Shown: positions 45,361-54,403 of the stretch, piece after piece | Position numbering within the stretch: position 1 is the stretch's first letter | How the letters are laid out: every line of letters begins with the position of its first letter | DNA from: Hoylesella loescheii DSM 19665 = JCM 12249 = ATCC 15930 | GTDB lineage: Bacteria > Bacteroidota > Bacteroidia > Bacteroidales > Bacteroidaceae | NCBI RefSeq assembly: GCF_000378085.1 | Contig: NZ_KB899214.1 | Span: 62,001-126,000, forward strand | DNA: 64,000 nucleotides | Direction of reading: 5' to 3' | Translations under genes and position numbers: made by a program | Notes under the pieces: generated by a model | The model's database searches: none | What the model was told of the DNA's origin: nothing | The model's input: only the letters and a program-made list of their open reading frames with translations

Positions 45361-45390
45361 CAAAAGTACAACTTAAATCCGGGAAACCAA
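45361..45390 (-). promoter_or_regulatory. promoter of the kinase-DUF3781/GNAT/HXXEE operon
   Basis: On the minus strand TTG (45388-45390), 19 bases, TACTTTTG (45361-45368). The remaining gap 45391-45667 shows no gene. Confidence 0.75.
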
Positions 45391-45667
45391 CCCGTTTAGG
45401 TAGCGAAATACTTTTTTGTAAATAAAATTAACTGTATTTACAAGCTCGATATACTAGTTGCAAAAAGATGAGATACACCAATAATGCTATCATTATAGTG
45501 AAATGATAAGCATGTGTAATAAGTAAAGTCCCCATCTACGAACTATTGCGTATTTGCGAACCCATTTTAATTGGCAATCAAAATATATGGAAGTAAAATC
45601 TCTTGCCTTAGTTTATACACATAGCTTCATGGTGAAACAGTAAACCTTGCATCCGTTCCCCTCTCCA

Positions 45668-46720
45668 TTACATCGTCTCCCTAAAAAAGTCGAGCGCCTC
45701 TTTTATCTCGTCCTTTGTAGCCGTTTGGTTGATAATAGGTTTGCCTATGTCTTCCAGGAAAGTGAAGTTTATGTTCGTCGAAGTATTTTTCTTGTCGTGT
45801 TGCATCAGCTCTATAAGGCTGTCATAATCGTTGCACGATAGGGCGAATATACCATAATAGTTGCGGATAAACTGCACCGTTTGTCGCATCTTATAAGTGG
45901 GGAAGTTTGCCTTAAATGTCGATAGATACAGTTCACATACCAAACCGAAAGCCACCGCATAGCCATGCAATATGGGTTGACCCTTATGTAAGGCCATCGA
46001 CTCAAATGCATGCCCCACAGTATGCCCTAGGTTTAAAGCCTTTCTCAATCCCTGTTCATGTGGATCTTTCGCCACGACCTCCTCCTTCACCTCAACCGAT
46101 TGGGCCACCATTTGTTGTAGTCTTCCCCAGTCGGGCTCTTCGAGGTCGAAATTCAGCAACTCCCCCCACATCTCCTCATTGCTTATCAATCCATGTTTCA
46201 GCATTTCTGCATAGCCCGAACGTGTATTCATGTCATCTAGCGTATTGAGAAACACTGTATTAAGTATAACAAATCGGGCATCGCAAAACACGCCAATCTC
46301 ATTCTTCAGTCCATTAAAGTTCACGCCAGTCTTACCCCCTACAGCAGCATCCACCATTGCCAGCAGTGTTGTAGGGATGTTAATGAAGTTGATACCCCGT
46401 TTGAAAGTGGCTGCAGCAAATCCCCCCAAGTCGGTCACCATTCCTCCTCCAAGGTTGATAAGGCACGAACGTCGCGTACCTCCATTGGTTCCCAGCATCT
46501 CCCATACTCTTGAAAGCGTAGCGATGTTCTTATGCGTGTCGGTCGAAGGGATGCTTATAACGACAGCCCCTTTCATACAATCAAATTGTTGTATCTTAGG
46601 CCAACAATGCGCCTTAGTTGTCTCGTCTGTTAGCACAAACAGCCTATCGGGCGCACAAATGGCAATGGCGTGCGCCAAATCTTTCTCCAAGCAGTCAGAA
46701 ATAAGAACTTCTTGCATCAT
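45668..46720 (-). CDS. aroB: 3-dehydroquinate synthase
   Basis: Second enzyme of the shikimate pathway, turning DAHP into 3-dehydroquinate. The 350-residue protein has the NAD-binding loop LGGGMVTDLGGFAAATFKRG and zinc ligands in the segments YAEMLKHGLI (Glu), NLGHTVGHAFE (His) and LHGYAVAFG (His). It is shorter at the N-terminus than E. coli AroB but complete. It stands alone, away from the aromatic operon at 60148-64000 that makes its substrate. Confidence 0.95.
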   Translation of the reverse strand: MMQEVLISDCLEKDLAHAIAICAPDRLFVLTDETTKAHCWPKIQQFDCMKGAVVISIPSTDTHKNIATLSRVWEMLGTNGGTRRSCLINLGGGMVTDLGGFAAATFKRGINFINIPTTLLAMVDAAVGGKTGVNFNGLKNEIGVFCDARFVILNTVFLNTLDDMNTRSGYAEMLKHGLISNEEMWGELLNFDLEEPDWGRLQQMVAQSVEVKEEVVAKDPHEQGLRKALNLGHTVGHAFESMALHKGQPILHGYAVAFGLVCELYLSTFKANFPTYKMRQTVQFIRNYYGIFALSCNDYDSLIELMQHDKKNTSTNINFTFLEDIGKPIINQTATKDEIKEALDFFRETM

Positions 46721-46746
46721 GTCAATGTTAGGGTTTATTCTTCACG

Positions 46747-46776
46747 CAAAGTTAAGACAAACAGTCAAGCGCGCAA
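46747..46776 (-). promoter_or_regulatory. promoter of aroB
   Basis: On the minus strand TTG (46774-46776), 19 bases, TAACTTTG (46747-46754), 27 bases before the start codon. Confidence 0.8.
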
Positions 46777-46889
46777 AATTTCACCATATAAATTTTGTTC
46801 ATGTGGTTAAACCCTTTTTATTTTTTCTCGTCACATATCGTAAAGTAGGCACTCAAAAGCGTGGTCTTTGTCACGTTTAATATGCACAG

Positions 46890-47010
46890 TAGCTGGTGAG
46901 CTAGGAAAATTCGAAAGCCTAGGATAAACAAGAAACCTAGGAAACAAGAATAACTAGAAAGCTTAGGAAACTTGTTAACTAGTCAACTAGTTTACTTGCC
47001 AACTTGTCTG
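46890..47010. repeat. low-complexity near-repeats upstream of the 47069 gene
   Basis: Units such as CCTAGGAAACAAG, CTTAGGAAACTTG and AACTAGTCAACTAG recur imperfectly, in a style like the sequences at 6010-6185 and 62035-62197. No gene or clear promoter is seen in the gap 46777-47068. Confidence 0.4.
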
Positions 47011-47068
47011 CTTATAATAAGAACTAACGGCGTACCCACTCATCGCGCCTTTAAAATAGATTTAGTTT

Positions 47069-50035
47069 ATGAATAAGTATTGTTTATTGATGTTGTTTTT
47101 CTTTGTTGCAGCGGTGACAAAGGCACAAGAACGTAAGATCAGCGGTATGCTTACCGACCGCGACACACATGAAGCCGTTACCCAAACAACGGTTCAACTA
47201 TTAAAATCCGACAGCACTTTTGTTGTTGGAGCAATATCTAACGAGAAAGGCGAGTTTACGTTAACTGCCCCCGAAGATGGCAATTATTTGCTTAAAATAT
47301 CAAGTGTTGGCTATCTCACCCATTTTCAGAAACTGCTCATATCCGATGGTAAGGACTTGGCTTTGGGCAAAATTGTGATGAACGCCGATGCCATCATGCT
47401 TAAAGGAACCACTGTTACGGGACAGGCTGTAAAGGTCACGGTGCGCGAAGATACCTTTGTCTATAACTCTGCAGCCTTCCGCACCCCCGAAGGGTCTACC
47501 ATAGAAGAACTTGTTAAACGCCTACCAGGTGCACAAGTTAGCGACGATGGCAAGATAACCATCAACGGCAAAGAGGTGAAAAAAATATTGGTAGATGGCA
47601 AAGAGTTTATGACGGGCGATACCAAGACTGCCTTAAAGAACTTGCCTACTTCTATTGTCGACAAGATAAAGTCGTACGATCAGCGCAGCGACTTAGCGCG
47701 CGTTTCTGGCATAGATGATGGCGACGAGCAAACCGTGCTCGACTTCGGCATTAAGAAAGGCATGAACAAGGGCGTTTTCTCCAATGCCGATCTCGCCCTT
47801 GGCACCGAGTCGCGTTATGCCAATCGGCTTATGGGCGCGTATTTCAAGGACGAATATCGGGCAATGCTCTTTGCTAATGCCAACAATACCAATGATATGG
47901 GGTTCCCAGGTGGTGGAGGAAGGGGTAACTTTGGTCGTAATCGCGATGGACTTAACGCCTCCAAAATGCTTGGTACAAACTTTAATTACGAGAAAAAAAA
48001 TAAGCTAACGATAGATTGGAGTTTACGTTGGAACCATTCAGATGGTGATGTGCAGAGTCGTGTGGCTTCCGAGAACTTTGTAAGTACTGCGGGGTCGTTT
48101 TCCAATAGCCTTAACCAGAGCTACTCGCGTGGCAACCAATGGAATGCCCGTGGACGCTTAGAGTGGCAACCCGACACGCTAACCAACATAATGTTTCGCC
48201 CTTCGTTCAGCTATTCCACAAGCGATGGCACGTCGTCTAGCATGTCGGCCACCTACAACGACAACCCCTACAACTATGTGTCCGACCCTCTCTCGTCGTC
48301 GGCTTTTGCCCAATTGGCAGCCGATAGTCTGATGGTAAACACGCGTTCGCAAAACAGCATCAGCTACACACGAAACAAGCAGGCGGGTGGAATGTTGCAA
48401 TTAAACCGCCGATTAAATGCCAACGGACGAAATGTAACCCTTCGTGCCGACGTAGATTATACCGACACCGATACCAAATCGTTGTCACTGTCGAACGTGC
48501 ACCTTTTTCAAGTGAAGAATGCGACGGGCTTAGACTCTGCATATCAAACCAACCGCTACAACCTCACGCCAACAACCGCGTGGAGTTATAGCCTGCAAGC
48601 CACATACAGCGAACCTCTTTGGCGAGGTACGTTCTTGCAATTCAGGTATAAGTATGGTTACAGTCGCACCACGAGCAACCGCTCAACGTTCGACTTCAGC
48701 AATCTTGGTGAAGACTTTTTCTCGTCACTCTCACCGCTTTATCGTGGTTGGAACAGCTATCTTTCTTTACTTGCCAACCCCTACGAGAATTATTTAGACC
48801 AGCGGTTAAGCCGTTCTTCGGTCTACACCAACCATACCCACGAACTCGAAATGATGTTGCGTTTTGTCGGTAAGAACTATAAGTTCAATGCAGGTTTTAT
48901 GGTTCAGCCCCAATCGTCGCACTTTACCCAAACCTATTTGGGGCAATATGCCGACAGCATGCGCCATGTTTTCAACGTTTCGCCCACACTCGAACTTCGC
49001 TATAAGTTTAGCGACGTTAGCCAATTGCGTATCAATTATCGTGGCACAACTTCGCAGCCGGCAATGGCCGACCTGCTAGACATCGTTGACGATAGCGACC
49101 CCTTGAACGTGCATCGAGGAAATCCAGGCCTTAAACCCTCGTTCACCAATTCGCTTCGCTTCTTTTATAATACCTATAAGGAGCGTCGCCAGCAAACCCT
49201 CATGTCGTTCCTCGATTATAGCAATACGCGAAACGCCGTGAGCAACCGCGTAACCTACGATGAGACCACAGGTGGGCGAACCACGCAACCCGACAATATT
49301 AATGGTAACTGGAATGTCAATGCGGGGCTAATGTTCAACACGGCTATCGACTCGGCGGGTGTTTTTAACGTCAACACGTTCAGCAACCTAGGTTACAACA
49401 ATTACGTGGGCTACGTCAGTCTCAATTCCACGTCTGGTTCGCAACGCAACGTTACCCGTTCGTTTAGCCTCTCAGAGCGGTTGGCCACCAGCTATCGCAA
49501 CAGTTGGTTAGAGTTAGAACTCGATGGCTCTTTTACTTACGCCCATTCCAAAAATGAGCTACAACTGCAAAATAACCTCAACACTTGGCAATTTGCATAC
49601 GGTGCTACACTCAATTTCACCCTTCCTTGGGGTATGCAACTCTCCACCGACTTGCACCAAAACAGTCGTCGCGGATATGCCGACCGCGCGCTTAACACCA
49701 ACGAACTGGTGTGGAATGCCCAGCTTTCTCAAAGCTTCCTTAAAGGCAGTCCTCTTAGTGTGAGCGTCCAGTTCTACGACTTGCTGCGCCAGCAAAGCAA
49801 CTTCTCGCGTTCTATCAACGCCTATCAGCGCACCGACACCGAGTATAATAGCATCAACAGCTATGCCATGTTGCACGTGGTTTATCGCTTTAATCTCTTT
49901 GGTGGTAAAGATGCCCGTCAGCAGATGCGCAAAAATAGGCCTGATGAAGAAGGCCCTGGTGCTCCTCCTCCTGGTGGGATGCCTGGTGGACGACGTCCAA
50001 TGGGTGGCATCAGACCAATGGGCGGTGGCTTTTAA
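47069..50035 (+). CDS. outer-membrane beta-barrel protein with carboxypeptidase-regulatory-like domain
   Basis: A 988-residue protein with signal peptide (ending VTKAQ). A CarboxypepD_reg-like domain (about 20-105: KISGMLTDRDTHEAV...YLLKISSVGY) is followed by a plug-like region (about 120-230, RLPGAQVSDDGKITINGKEVKKILVDGK). A large barrel of the OMP_b-brl_3 type follows to about residue 950, then a Gly/Pro/Arg-rich tail (GAPPPGGMPGGRRPMGG). This family resembles TonB-dependent transporters but no SusD partner is present, so it is not a typical polysaccharide-uptake pair. The ligand is unknown. Confidence 0.85.
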   Translation: MNKYCLLMLFFFVAAVTKAQERKISGMLTDRDTHEAVTQTTVQLLKSDSTFVVGAISNEKGEFTLTAPEDGNYLLKISSVGYLTHFQKLLISDGKDLALGKIVMNADAIMLKGTTVTGQAVKVTVREDTFVYNSAAFRTPEGSTIEELVKRLPGAQVSDDGKITINGKEVKKILVDGKEFMTGDTKTALKNLPTSIVDKIKSYDQRSDLARVSGIDDGDEQTVLDFGIKKGMNKGVFSNADLALGTESRYANRLMGAYFKDEYRAMLFANANNTNDMGFPGGGGRGNFGRNRDGLNASKMLGTNFNYEKKNKLTIDWSLRWNHSDGDVQSRVASENFVSTAGSFSNSLNQSYSRGNQWNARGRLEWQPDTLTNIMFRPSFSYSTSDGTSSSMSATYNDNPYNYVSDPLSSSAFAQLAADSLMVNTRSQNSISYTRNKQAGGMLQLNRRLNANGRNVTLRADVDYTDTDTKSLSLSNVHLFQVKNATGLDSAYQTNRYNLTPTTAWSYSLQATYSEPLWRGTFLQFRYKYGYSRTTSNRSTFDFSNLGEDFFSSLSPLYRGWNSYLSLLANPYENYLDQRLSRSSVYTNHTHELEMMLRFVGKNYKFNAGFMVQPQSSHFTQTYLGQYADSMRHVFNVSPTLELRYKFSDVSQLRINYRGTTSQPAMADLLDIVDDSDPLNVHRGNPGLKPSFTNSLRFFYNTYKERRQQTLMSFLDYSNTRNAVSNRVTYDETTGGRTTQPDNINGNWNVNAGLMFNTAIDSAGVFNVNTFSNLGYNNYVGYVSLNSTSGSQRNVTRSFSLSERLATSYRNSWLELELDGSFTYAHSKNELQLQNNLNTWQFAYGATLNFTLPWGMQLSTDLHQNSRRGYADRALNTNELVWNAQLSQSFLKGSPLSVSVQFYDLLRQQSNFSRSINAYQRTDTEYNSINSYAMLHVVYRFNLFGGKDARQQMRKNRPDEEGPGAPPPGGMPGGRRPMGGIRPMGGGF

Positions 50036-50231
50036 GTAACGTCTTTGCTCACGCCTATCAAAGGGATAAAGGCCGATTGTCCAACAATTGCTTCACCATC
50101 GACAGCTCTCCAATAGGGGAGAGGTGAATGGCATGCCTTGCTGTTCTGTCTATACAGGGTAGTATTTTACCCCAGGTTCGCCTAAAAACAATAAAGGTGT
50201 TATCGTTGTTTTACGTTCAACAACCTTATAT

Positions 50232-50287
50232 AAAACGCCTGTCGCGCCAACAACCGCTAAGCGGAAATTGGCGCGACAGGCGTTTTT
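50232..50287. terminator. strong terminator after the 47069 gene, possibly bidirectional
   Basis: A 19-bp perfect stem (50232-50250 / 50268-50286; AAAACGCCTGTCGCGCCAA on the left) with A-run before and T-run after, so it can act on both strands. It lies about 200 bases past the 47069 gene; nothing is recognised between. Confidence 0.9.
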
Positions 50288-50425
50288 GTGTTTTAGTTGT
50301 GCCGAAACAAGCATCTTTTTAACTACGAAGTAACACGATAATTACCCTCTTATTGTGTTGCTCATGATGACAAAGGGCCACCTCGCTAGATGGTTCAAGA
50401 ATTCCATTTTACCTTTTATCGGCCA

Positions 50426-50554
50426 GTACAAATGCCTTTGTAGGGTCAGTACAAATGCTTTTGTACGGCCACTACAAGCCTTTTGTAGTCACGCTACAAT
50501 TGATCGGTAGTGGCACTACAACTTGTTTGTAGTCACACTACAAGCGAGTTGTAC
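50426..50554. repeat. array of twelve TTGTAG/CTACAA half-sites at 11-12-base spacing
   Basis: Half-sites start at 50426, 50438, 50449, 50461, 50472, 50483, 50494, 50505, 50516, 50527, 50538 and 50549. They alternate TTGTA(G/C) with (C/G)TACAA; one is degenerate (CGGTAG). Same design as the array at 22579. It ends 52 bases past the sdaA stop, between two convergent genes. Confidence 0.88.
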
Positions 50555-50606
50555 TGATTCGATGTCAAGTAAATCGTGTTGTAAGGGCTTAATTCAACAC
50601 ATTTCA

Positions 50607-51821
50607 TTAGCTTCCCATCATGAAGTCTTTGGCCAGTCCGCCTTCGCTCGTTTCCTTGTAAAGCGAAGGAATATCGTGTCCCGTTTGCTTCATAACTTCA
50701 ACCACACGGTCGAACGAAACACGGTGCCTGCCATCCGAAAATGCCGAGTAGAGGTTCGAATCCAATGCGCGAGTGGCTGCAAATGCATTTCGTTCTATAC
50801 ATGGTATTTGCACCAAGCCGCACACGGGGTCGCAAGTCATGCCCAAATGGTGTTCCAATCCCATCTCTGCGGCATACTCAATTTGAGCCGGACTGCCACC
50901 AAACAGTTGGCATGCGGCAGCCGAAGCCATAGCACAAGCCACGCCAACCTCGCCTTGGCAACCAACGTCGGCACCCGAGATAGAGGCGTTTTTCTTAACG
51001 ATGTTGCCAAAAAGGCCTGCTGTGGCCAAAGCGTGCAGGATGCGTGTTTCGGAGAAATTGTGGCCCTTTGCCAAATGGTAAAGCACCGCAGGCAAAACGC
51101 CACTAGCACCACAAGTGGGTGCGGTAACGATGGTTCCGCCCGAAGCATTTTCTTCGCTCACAGCCAAGGCGTATGCATAAACCAGTCCGCGTGTTTGTAA
51201 TGTTTGCTTATATCCGCTCGCCTTTACGTAGTAGGTAGCCGCTTTGCGAGGTAATCCTAGCGGGCCGGGCAATACGCCCTCGCTGTTAAGTCCGCGTTCA
51301 ACGGCTGCTTGCATAACGGTCCATACCTCGTGAAGGTAATTCCAGATGTCTTTCGTTTCGCATTGTTCCACGTATTCCCAATAGCTTCTGCCGCTTTTCT
51401 CGCACCATCGCATAATGTCCGTTAGCGAATTCATATCATATATTTCCTTCGTGTCGAACATATCGGCGCCTTTCTTGCCCTCAGAGAGTGCTCCTCCGCC
51501 AATGCTATACACCGTCCATTCGTCCACAGCGTTACCACTGGCGTCTTTTGCAACGAATTTCATACCGTTAGGATGAAACGGCAAGAACACCGAAGGTTGC
51601 CAAACAATGTCAACGGGTGCAGTGGGTTCAAGCGTTTCCACGATTATGGCGTCGGTCATGTGTCCTTTTCCTGTTGCAGCTAAGCTGCCATAGAGTGTCA
51701 CTTCGAAGCGAGATGCTTGTGGGTTACGTTCTTTAAATATCTGTGAAGCCTTTTGTGGCCCCATCGTATGACTGCTCGATGGGCCTTTGCCTATCCTAAA
51801 CAATTCTTTTAACGATCTCAT
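50607..51821 (-). CDS. sdaA: L-serine ammonia-lyase (iron-sulfur type)
   Basis: Deaminates serine to pyruvate. The 404-residue single chain has the N-terminal beta domain (IGKGPSSSHTMGPQKAS) and the C-terminal alpha domain with 4Fe-4S cysteines in TAPTCGASG and CDPVCGLVQIPC. Length is normal for the one-chain type. A promoter at 51988-52018 leaves a leader of about 160 bases. The gene converges on the 47069 gene across the TTGTAG array. Confidence 0.94.
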   Translation of the reverse strand: MRSLKELFRIGKGPSSSHTMGPQKASQIFKERNPQASRFEVTLYGSLAATGKGHMTDAIIVETLEPTAPVDIVWQPSVFLPFHPNGMKFVAKDASGNAVDEWTVYSIGGGALSEGKKGADMFDTKEIYDMNSLTDIMRWCEKSGRSYWEYVEQCETKDIWNYLHEVWTVMQAAVERGLNSEGVLPGPLGLPRKAATYYVKASGYKQTLQTRGLVYAYALAVSEENASGGTIVTAPTCGASGVLPAVLYHLAKGHNFSETRILHALATAGLFGNIVKKNASISGADVGCQGEVGVACAMASAAACQLFGGSPAQIEYAAEMGLEHHLGMTCDPVCGLVQIPCIERNAFAATRALDSNLYSAFSDGRHRVSFDRVVEVMKQTGHDIPSLYKETSEGGLAKDFMMGS

Positions 51822-51944
51822 TTCTATCGATAATGTTTTTGTGGGGGTAAAAGAGTTGGTTCTTTATGACTCTTTACTTATATGTGTTTATAAAATTGGA
51901 ATGAGGAAAAGAGTAATGGTTGGTATTACTCAAATTCTCCGAAC

Positions 51945-52036
51945 TTCCTTGATTTGCTATTGTTTAAAACGCTTCTTGTTATCTATGCAAAGTTAACAAA
52001 AAGGTGCTGTCTGACCAAAGAAAGCACTTGCTTTTT
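51945..52036 (-). repeat. duplicated promoter region, copy at sdaA
   Basis: About 90 bases here (from CCTTGATTTGCTATTGTTT through AAAAAGGTGCTGTCTG to CCAAAGAAAGCACTTGC) recur with modest changes at 52980-53068. The repeat carries a complete minus-strand promoter in both places. The rest of the gap 51822-52167 shows nothing else. Confidence 0.8.
51988..52018 (-). promoter_or_regulatory. promoter of sdaA
   Basis: On the minus strand TTG (52016-52018), 20 bases, TAACTTTG (51988-51995). Confidence 0.8.
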
Positions 52037-52167
52037 ACTTAACTGGCAGACCGCTGTGCCATTATATACGGTGGTTTAGTTGTGGTTCACTGACATTTTG
52101 AGTGACACGCCAGCCGTTCAATGTAGATTGTCTCCACTTGAAGGACATTTCCGTATACTGTGCCATA

Positions 52168-52764
52168 TTATCTTTTCTCTTTTCTTAGCCACCCAAGAAC
52201 CCTGTTGTTTTTTATCTGCCAGTTCTTGCCAGTTCTTTGCAGCTCTATAAGAACCCTACTTTTTCCCCATGGTCCAGCATTTTGCTGAATAATCTCAATA
52301 TCCTTATCAGTAACCTTAGAAATGATAGCAACATGCCCATAGGGATTGAGTATGTAGGAGGCAAACACTATCAAGTCGCCTTTCTGCGGCTTAACTTTAG
52401 TTCCATTTTGATACTGAAAAAGCCCACGAGCAGTATTTAATGCCCCATTGGATATCTTTTTGTCAAAATAGTCTTTAGCGTGTCCATAGGTGTCGGGCAT
52501 ACGATGATGATAATGCAAGTAGTAATATCGTTTCACGAATTCCACACATTGGTAACGAATTCCCACATTATAACCATCAATGACATTCCGTCCAGACGAT
52601 TGGTTAGGGCCTCCATTATAGTAGACATAAACGCCATCAAGGCTGTCAATTGGTAGACCTCTTTCCAATGTCGGATTTAAATTGGTATGGGTAATGGCCC
52701 AATAGCTTGCAAATCCCAACAGAATAATTCCCAGCAGGATGTAAAATATTATCTTTTTAGCCAT
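52168..52764 (-). CDS. membrane-anchored CHAP-domain amidase
   Basis: A 198-residue protein with one N-terminal membrane helix (about residues 4-25) and a CHAP/NlpC-type domain. The catalytic cysteine is in YQCVEFVKRY (about residue 73) and the histidine in NPYGHVAIIS (about residue 143); a third polar residue is probably the Asn in IIQQNAG. Such proteins cut peptidoglycan cross-bridges or related amide bonds. The active site would face the periplasm. It has its own promoter, which is a duplicate of the sdaA promoter region. Confidence 0.85.
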   Translation of the reverse strand: MAKKIIFYILLGIILLGFASYWAITHTNLNPTLERGLPIDSLDGVYVYYNGGPNQSSGRNVIDGYNVGIRYQCVEFVKRYYYLHYHHRMPDTYGHAKDYFDKKISNGALNTARGLFQYQNGTKVKPQKGDLIVFASYILNPYGHVAIISKVTDKDIEIIQQNAGPWGKSRVLIELQRTGKNWQIKNNRVLGWLRKEKR

Positions 52765-52979
52765 AATTCATCAGGAGGATAAAACTCCATTCTTGTCTAT
52801 GTTAGAATGCCATCTCTCATATTAAGAAAGGAGTATAAACTGGCAGTTTTGTTTTTATGTAATTTTAAAATATCATTTAGCCCTAAAAGAGACATTCTAT
52901 ATTACTTTTATTTTAAGTTCTTTATGATGCGGAAATCGCAAAATTGGAAATAAATGGTCATTTCTTAAGTTCCCCAAGC

Positions 52980-53068
52980 GTCCTTGATTTGCTGTTGTTT
53001 CAAACAATTCTCGTAATCATTGCAAAGTTAATAAAAAGGTGCTGCCTAGCCAAAGAAAGCATTTGCAT
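52980..53068 (-). repeat. duplicated promoter region, copy at the CHAP gene
   Basis: Second copy of the segment at 51945-52036; CCTTGATTTGCTGTTGTTT, GCAAAGTTAATAAAAAGGTG and CCAAAGAAAGCATTTGC align with it. The gap 52765-53306 holds this repeat and the promoter of the pseudouridine synthase, and no gene. Confidence 0.8.
53023..53053 (-). promoter_or_regulatory. promoter of the CHAP gene
   Basis: On the minus strand TTG (53051-53053), 20 bases, TAACTTTG (53023-53030), identical in both elements and spacing to the sdaA promoter; it leaves a leader of about 250 bases. Confidence 0.75.
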
Positions 53069-53281
53069 TTTGCTTGTCTGCTAAACTTTGTATTGCTGCT
53101 TCATCTTTTAGTTGCCTTACCGAAAGTATTATATCCCTCTTTGTAACTAGATGAGAAGATGTTTATAGCTTAAAGTAACATTTTCCTTAATACCACTTTT
53201 TGTAATATTAAAAGTCTTCATTTTGTTCGGTTGGTTTGCCAATCAGGGATTAGTTTTGGTAAAGGTATGCTCCTTTTTTAG

Positions 53282-53289
53282 TAACTTTG
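53282..53289 (+). promoter_or_regulatory. -7 element of the pseudouridine synthase gene
   Basis: TAACTTTG, 17 bases before the ATG at 53307; a TTG lies 23 bases upstream (53256-53258). Confidence 0.55.
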
Positions 53290-53306
53290 CACATTCAGAT
53301 ACATAT

Positions 53307-54203
53307 ATGGCGCAAAACATGAACAATAAAAACAATGGGCAGGACTACGACCGCTATGTGGTGGCCGAAGAAACCATGCTGCTAGATTGGCTACTGCACA
53401 ATGTCAAAGGCAAGAGCAGAAACAAACTGAAAGACATTCTGCGTGGTCATGGCGTGTTTGTAGACGGCAAATGCGTTACGCAGTTCGATTACCGCCTACA
53501 GCCAGGCATGAAGGTGACGGTAAGCCGAGCAAAGAAAGCGGCCCCATTTAAGAGCCGTTATATAAAGATTGTGTATGAAGACCGCTACCTCATTGTTGTA
53601 GACAAGAGTGCGGGCGTGTTGTCTATGGCTGCTGGGCACTCGTCGTTGAATGTTAAAGCCATACTCGACACCTACTTTGAAAAGAGTGGGCAAAAGTGTC
53701 GTGCTCATGTAGTTCATCGGTTAGACCGCGAAACAAGTGGTTTGATGGTTTACGCCAAAGACATTGAAACCGAGCAAATACTTGAACATAATTGGCATGA
53801 CATTGTGTACGATCGTAGGTATGTCGCCGTGGTATCGGGCGAAATCGTAGATGAAGGCGGAACAATCAGCAGTTGGCTGAAAGACAATAACTCGTACATC
53901 ACTTACTCGTCGCCCGTAGATAATGGTGGAAAGTATGCCGTTACGCATTTTCATGTGCTCAACCGCACCACAACGCATTCGCTGGTTGAGTATAAATTGG
54001 AAACGGGGCGTAAGAACCAGATACGCGTGCACACGGCCGACATCGGCCATCCAGTGTGTGGCGACCTGAAATATGGCAATGGCGACAATCCGCTCGACCG
54101 TTTATGCCTTCACGCTTACATGTTGTGCTTCTACCATCCTATAACGCGCGAACGAATGGAATTCTTCACGCCCATACCCCAAACCTTTAAACAATTATTC
54201 TAA
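53307..54203 (+). CDS. RluA-family pseudouridine synthase
   Basis: A 298-residue protein with an N-terminal S4 RNA-binding domain (about 20-75: LLDWLLHNVKGKSRNKLKDI, GVFVDGKCVTQFDYRLQPG) and the catalytic domain with the active aspartate in HRLDRETSGLMVYAK (about residue 143) and RKNQIRVHTADIGHPVCGD. It modifies uridines in rRNA or tRNA; the exact target cannot be told. The open frame starts earlier (53223), but the ATG at 53307 follows the promoter. A 51-codon membrane protein gene follows 7 bases later. Confidence 0.92.
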   Translation: MAQNMNNKNNGQDYDRYVVAEETMLLDWLLHNVKGKSRNKLKDILRGHGVFVDGKCVTQFDYRLQPGMKVTVSRAKKAAPFKSRYIKIVYEDRYLIVVDKSAGVLSMAAGHSSLNVKAILDTYFEKSGQKCRAHVVHRLDRETSGLMVYAKDIETEQILEHNWHDIVYDRRYVAVVSGEIVDEGGTISSWLKDNNSYITYSSPVDNGGKYAVTHFHVLNRTTTHSLVEYKLETGRKNQIRVHTADIGHPVCGDLKYGNGDNPLDRLCLHAYMLCFYHPITRERMEFFTPIPQTFKQLF

Positions 54204-54210
54204 TAAATTT

Positions 54211-54366
54211 ATGTCGAGCTTATCTTATTTTATATTGGTGCTTGTGGCCATCATCATTGGAGTGGTGGTAATAAAGAAAGTTACGGGTTGCCTCATACGG
54301 TTTGTAGTCGTATCGGTGCTGTTAGCCATCTTGGCTTACCTGTATTTCACCTATTTTAGTGCGTAA
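54211..54366 (+). CDS. 51-residue hydrophobic membrane protein
   Basis: An ATG at 54211 opens a 51-codon frame (MSSLSYFILVLVAIIIGVVV ... LAYLYFTYFSA) with two hydrophobic stretches separated by a short basic Lys-Lys turn, i.e. a small two-span membrane protein. It starts 7 bases after the pseudouridine synthase and is probably co-transcribed. Similar short proteins are common in Bacteroidota but unnamed. Confidence 0.7.
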   Translation: MSSLSYFILVLVAIIIGVVVIKKVTGCLIRFVVVSVLLAILAYLYFTYFSA

Positions 54367-54403
54367 TTGGCAACAGCCTTTCTCGTATAGCGTCCTTTCG
54401 AAG

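Noticed and set aside
47069..50035. SusC-type transporter of a polysaccharide utilisation locus
   Set aside because: No SusD gene, glycoside hydrolase or sensor regulator is adjacent, and the protein fits the OMP_b-brl_3 type with a Gly/Pro-rich tail better.
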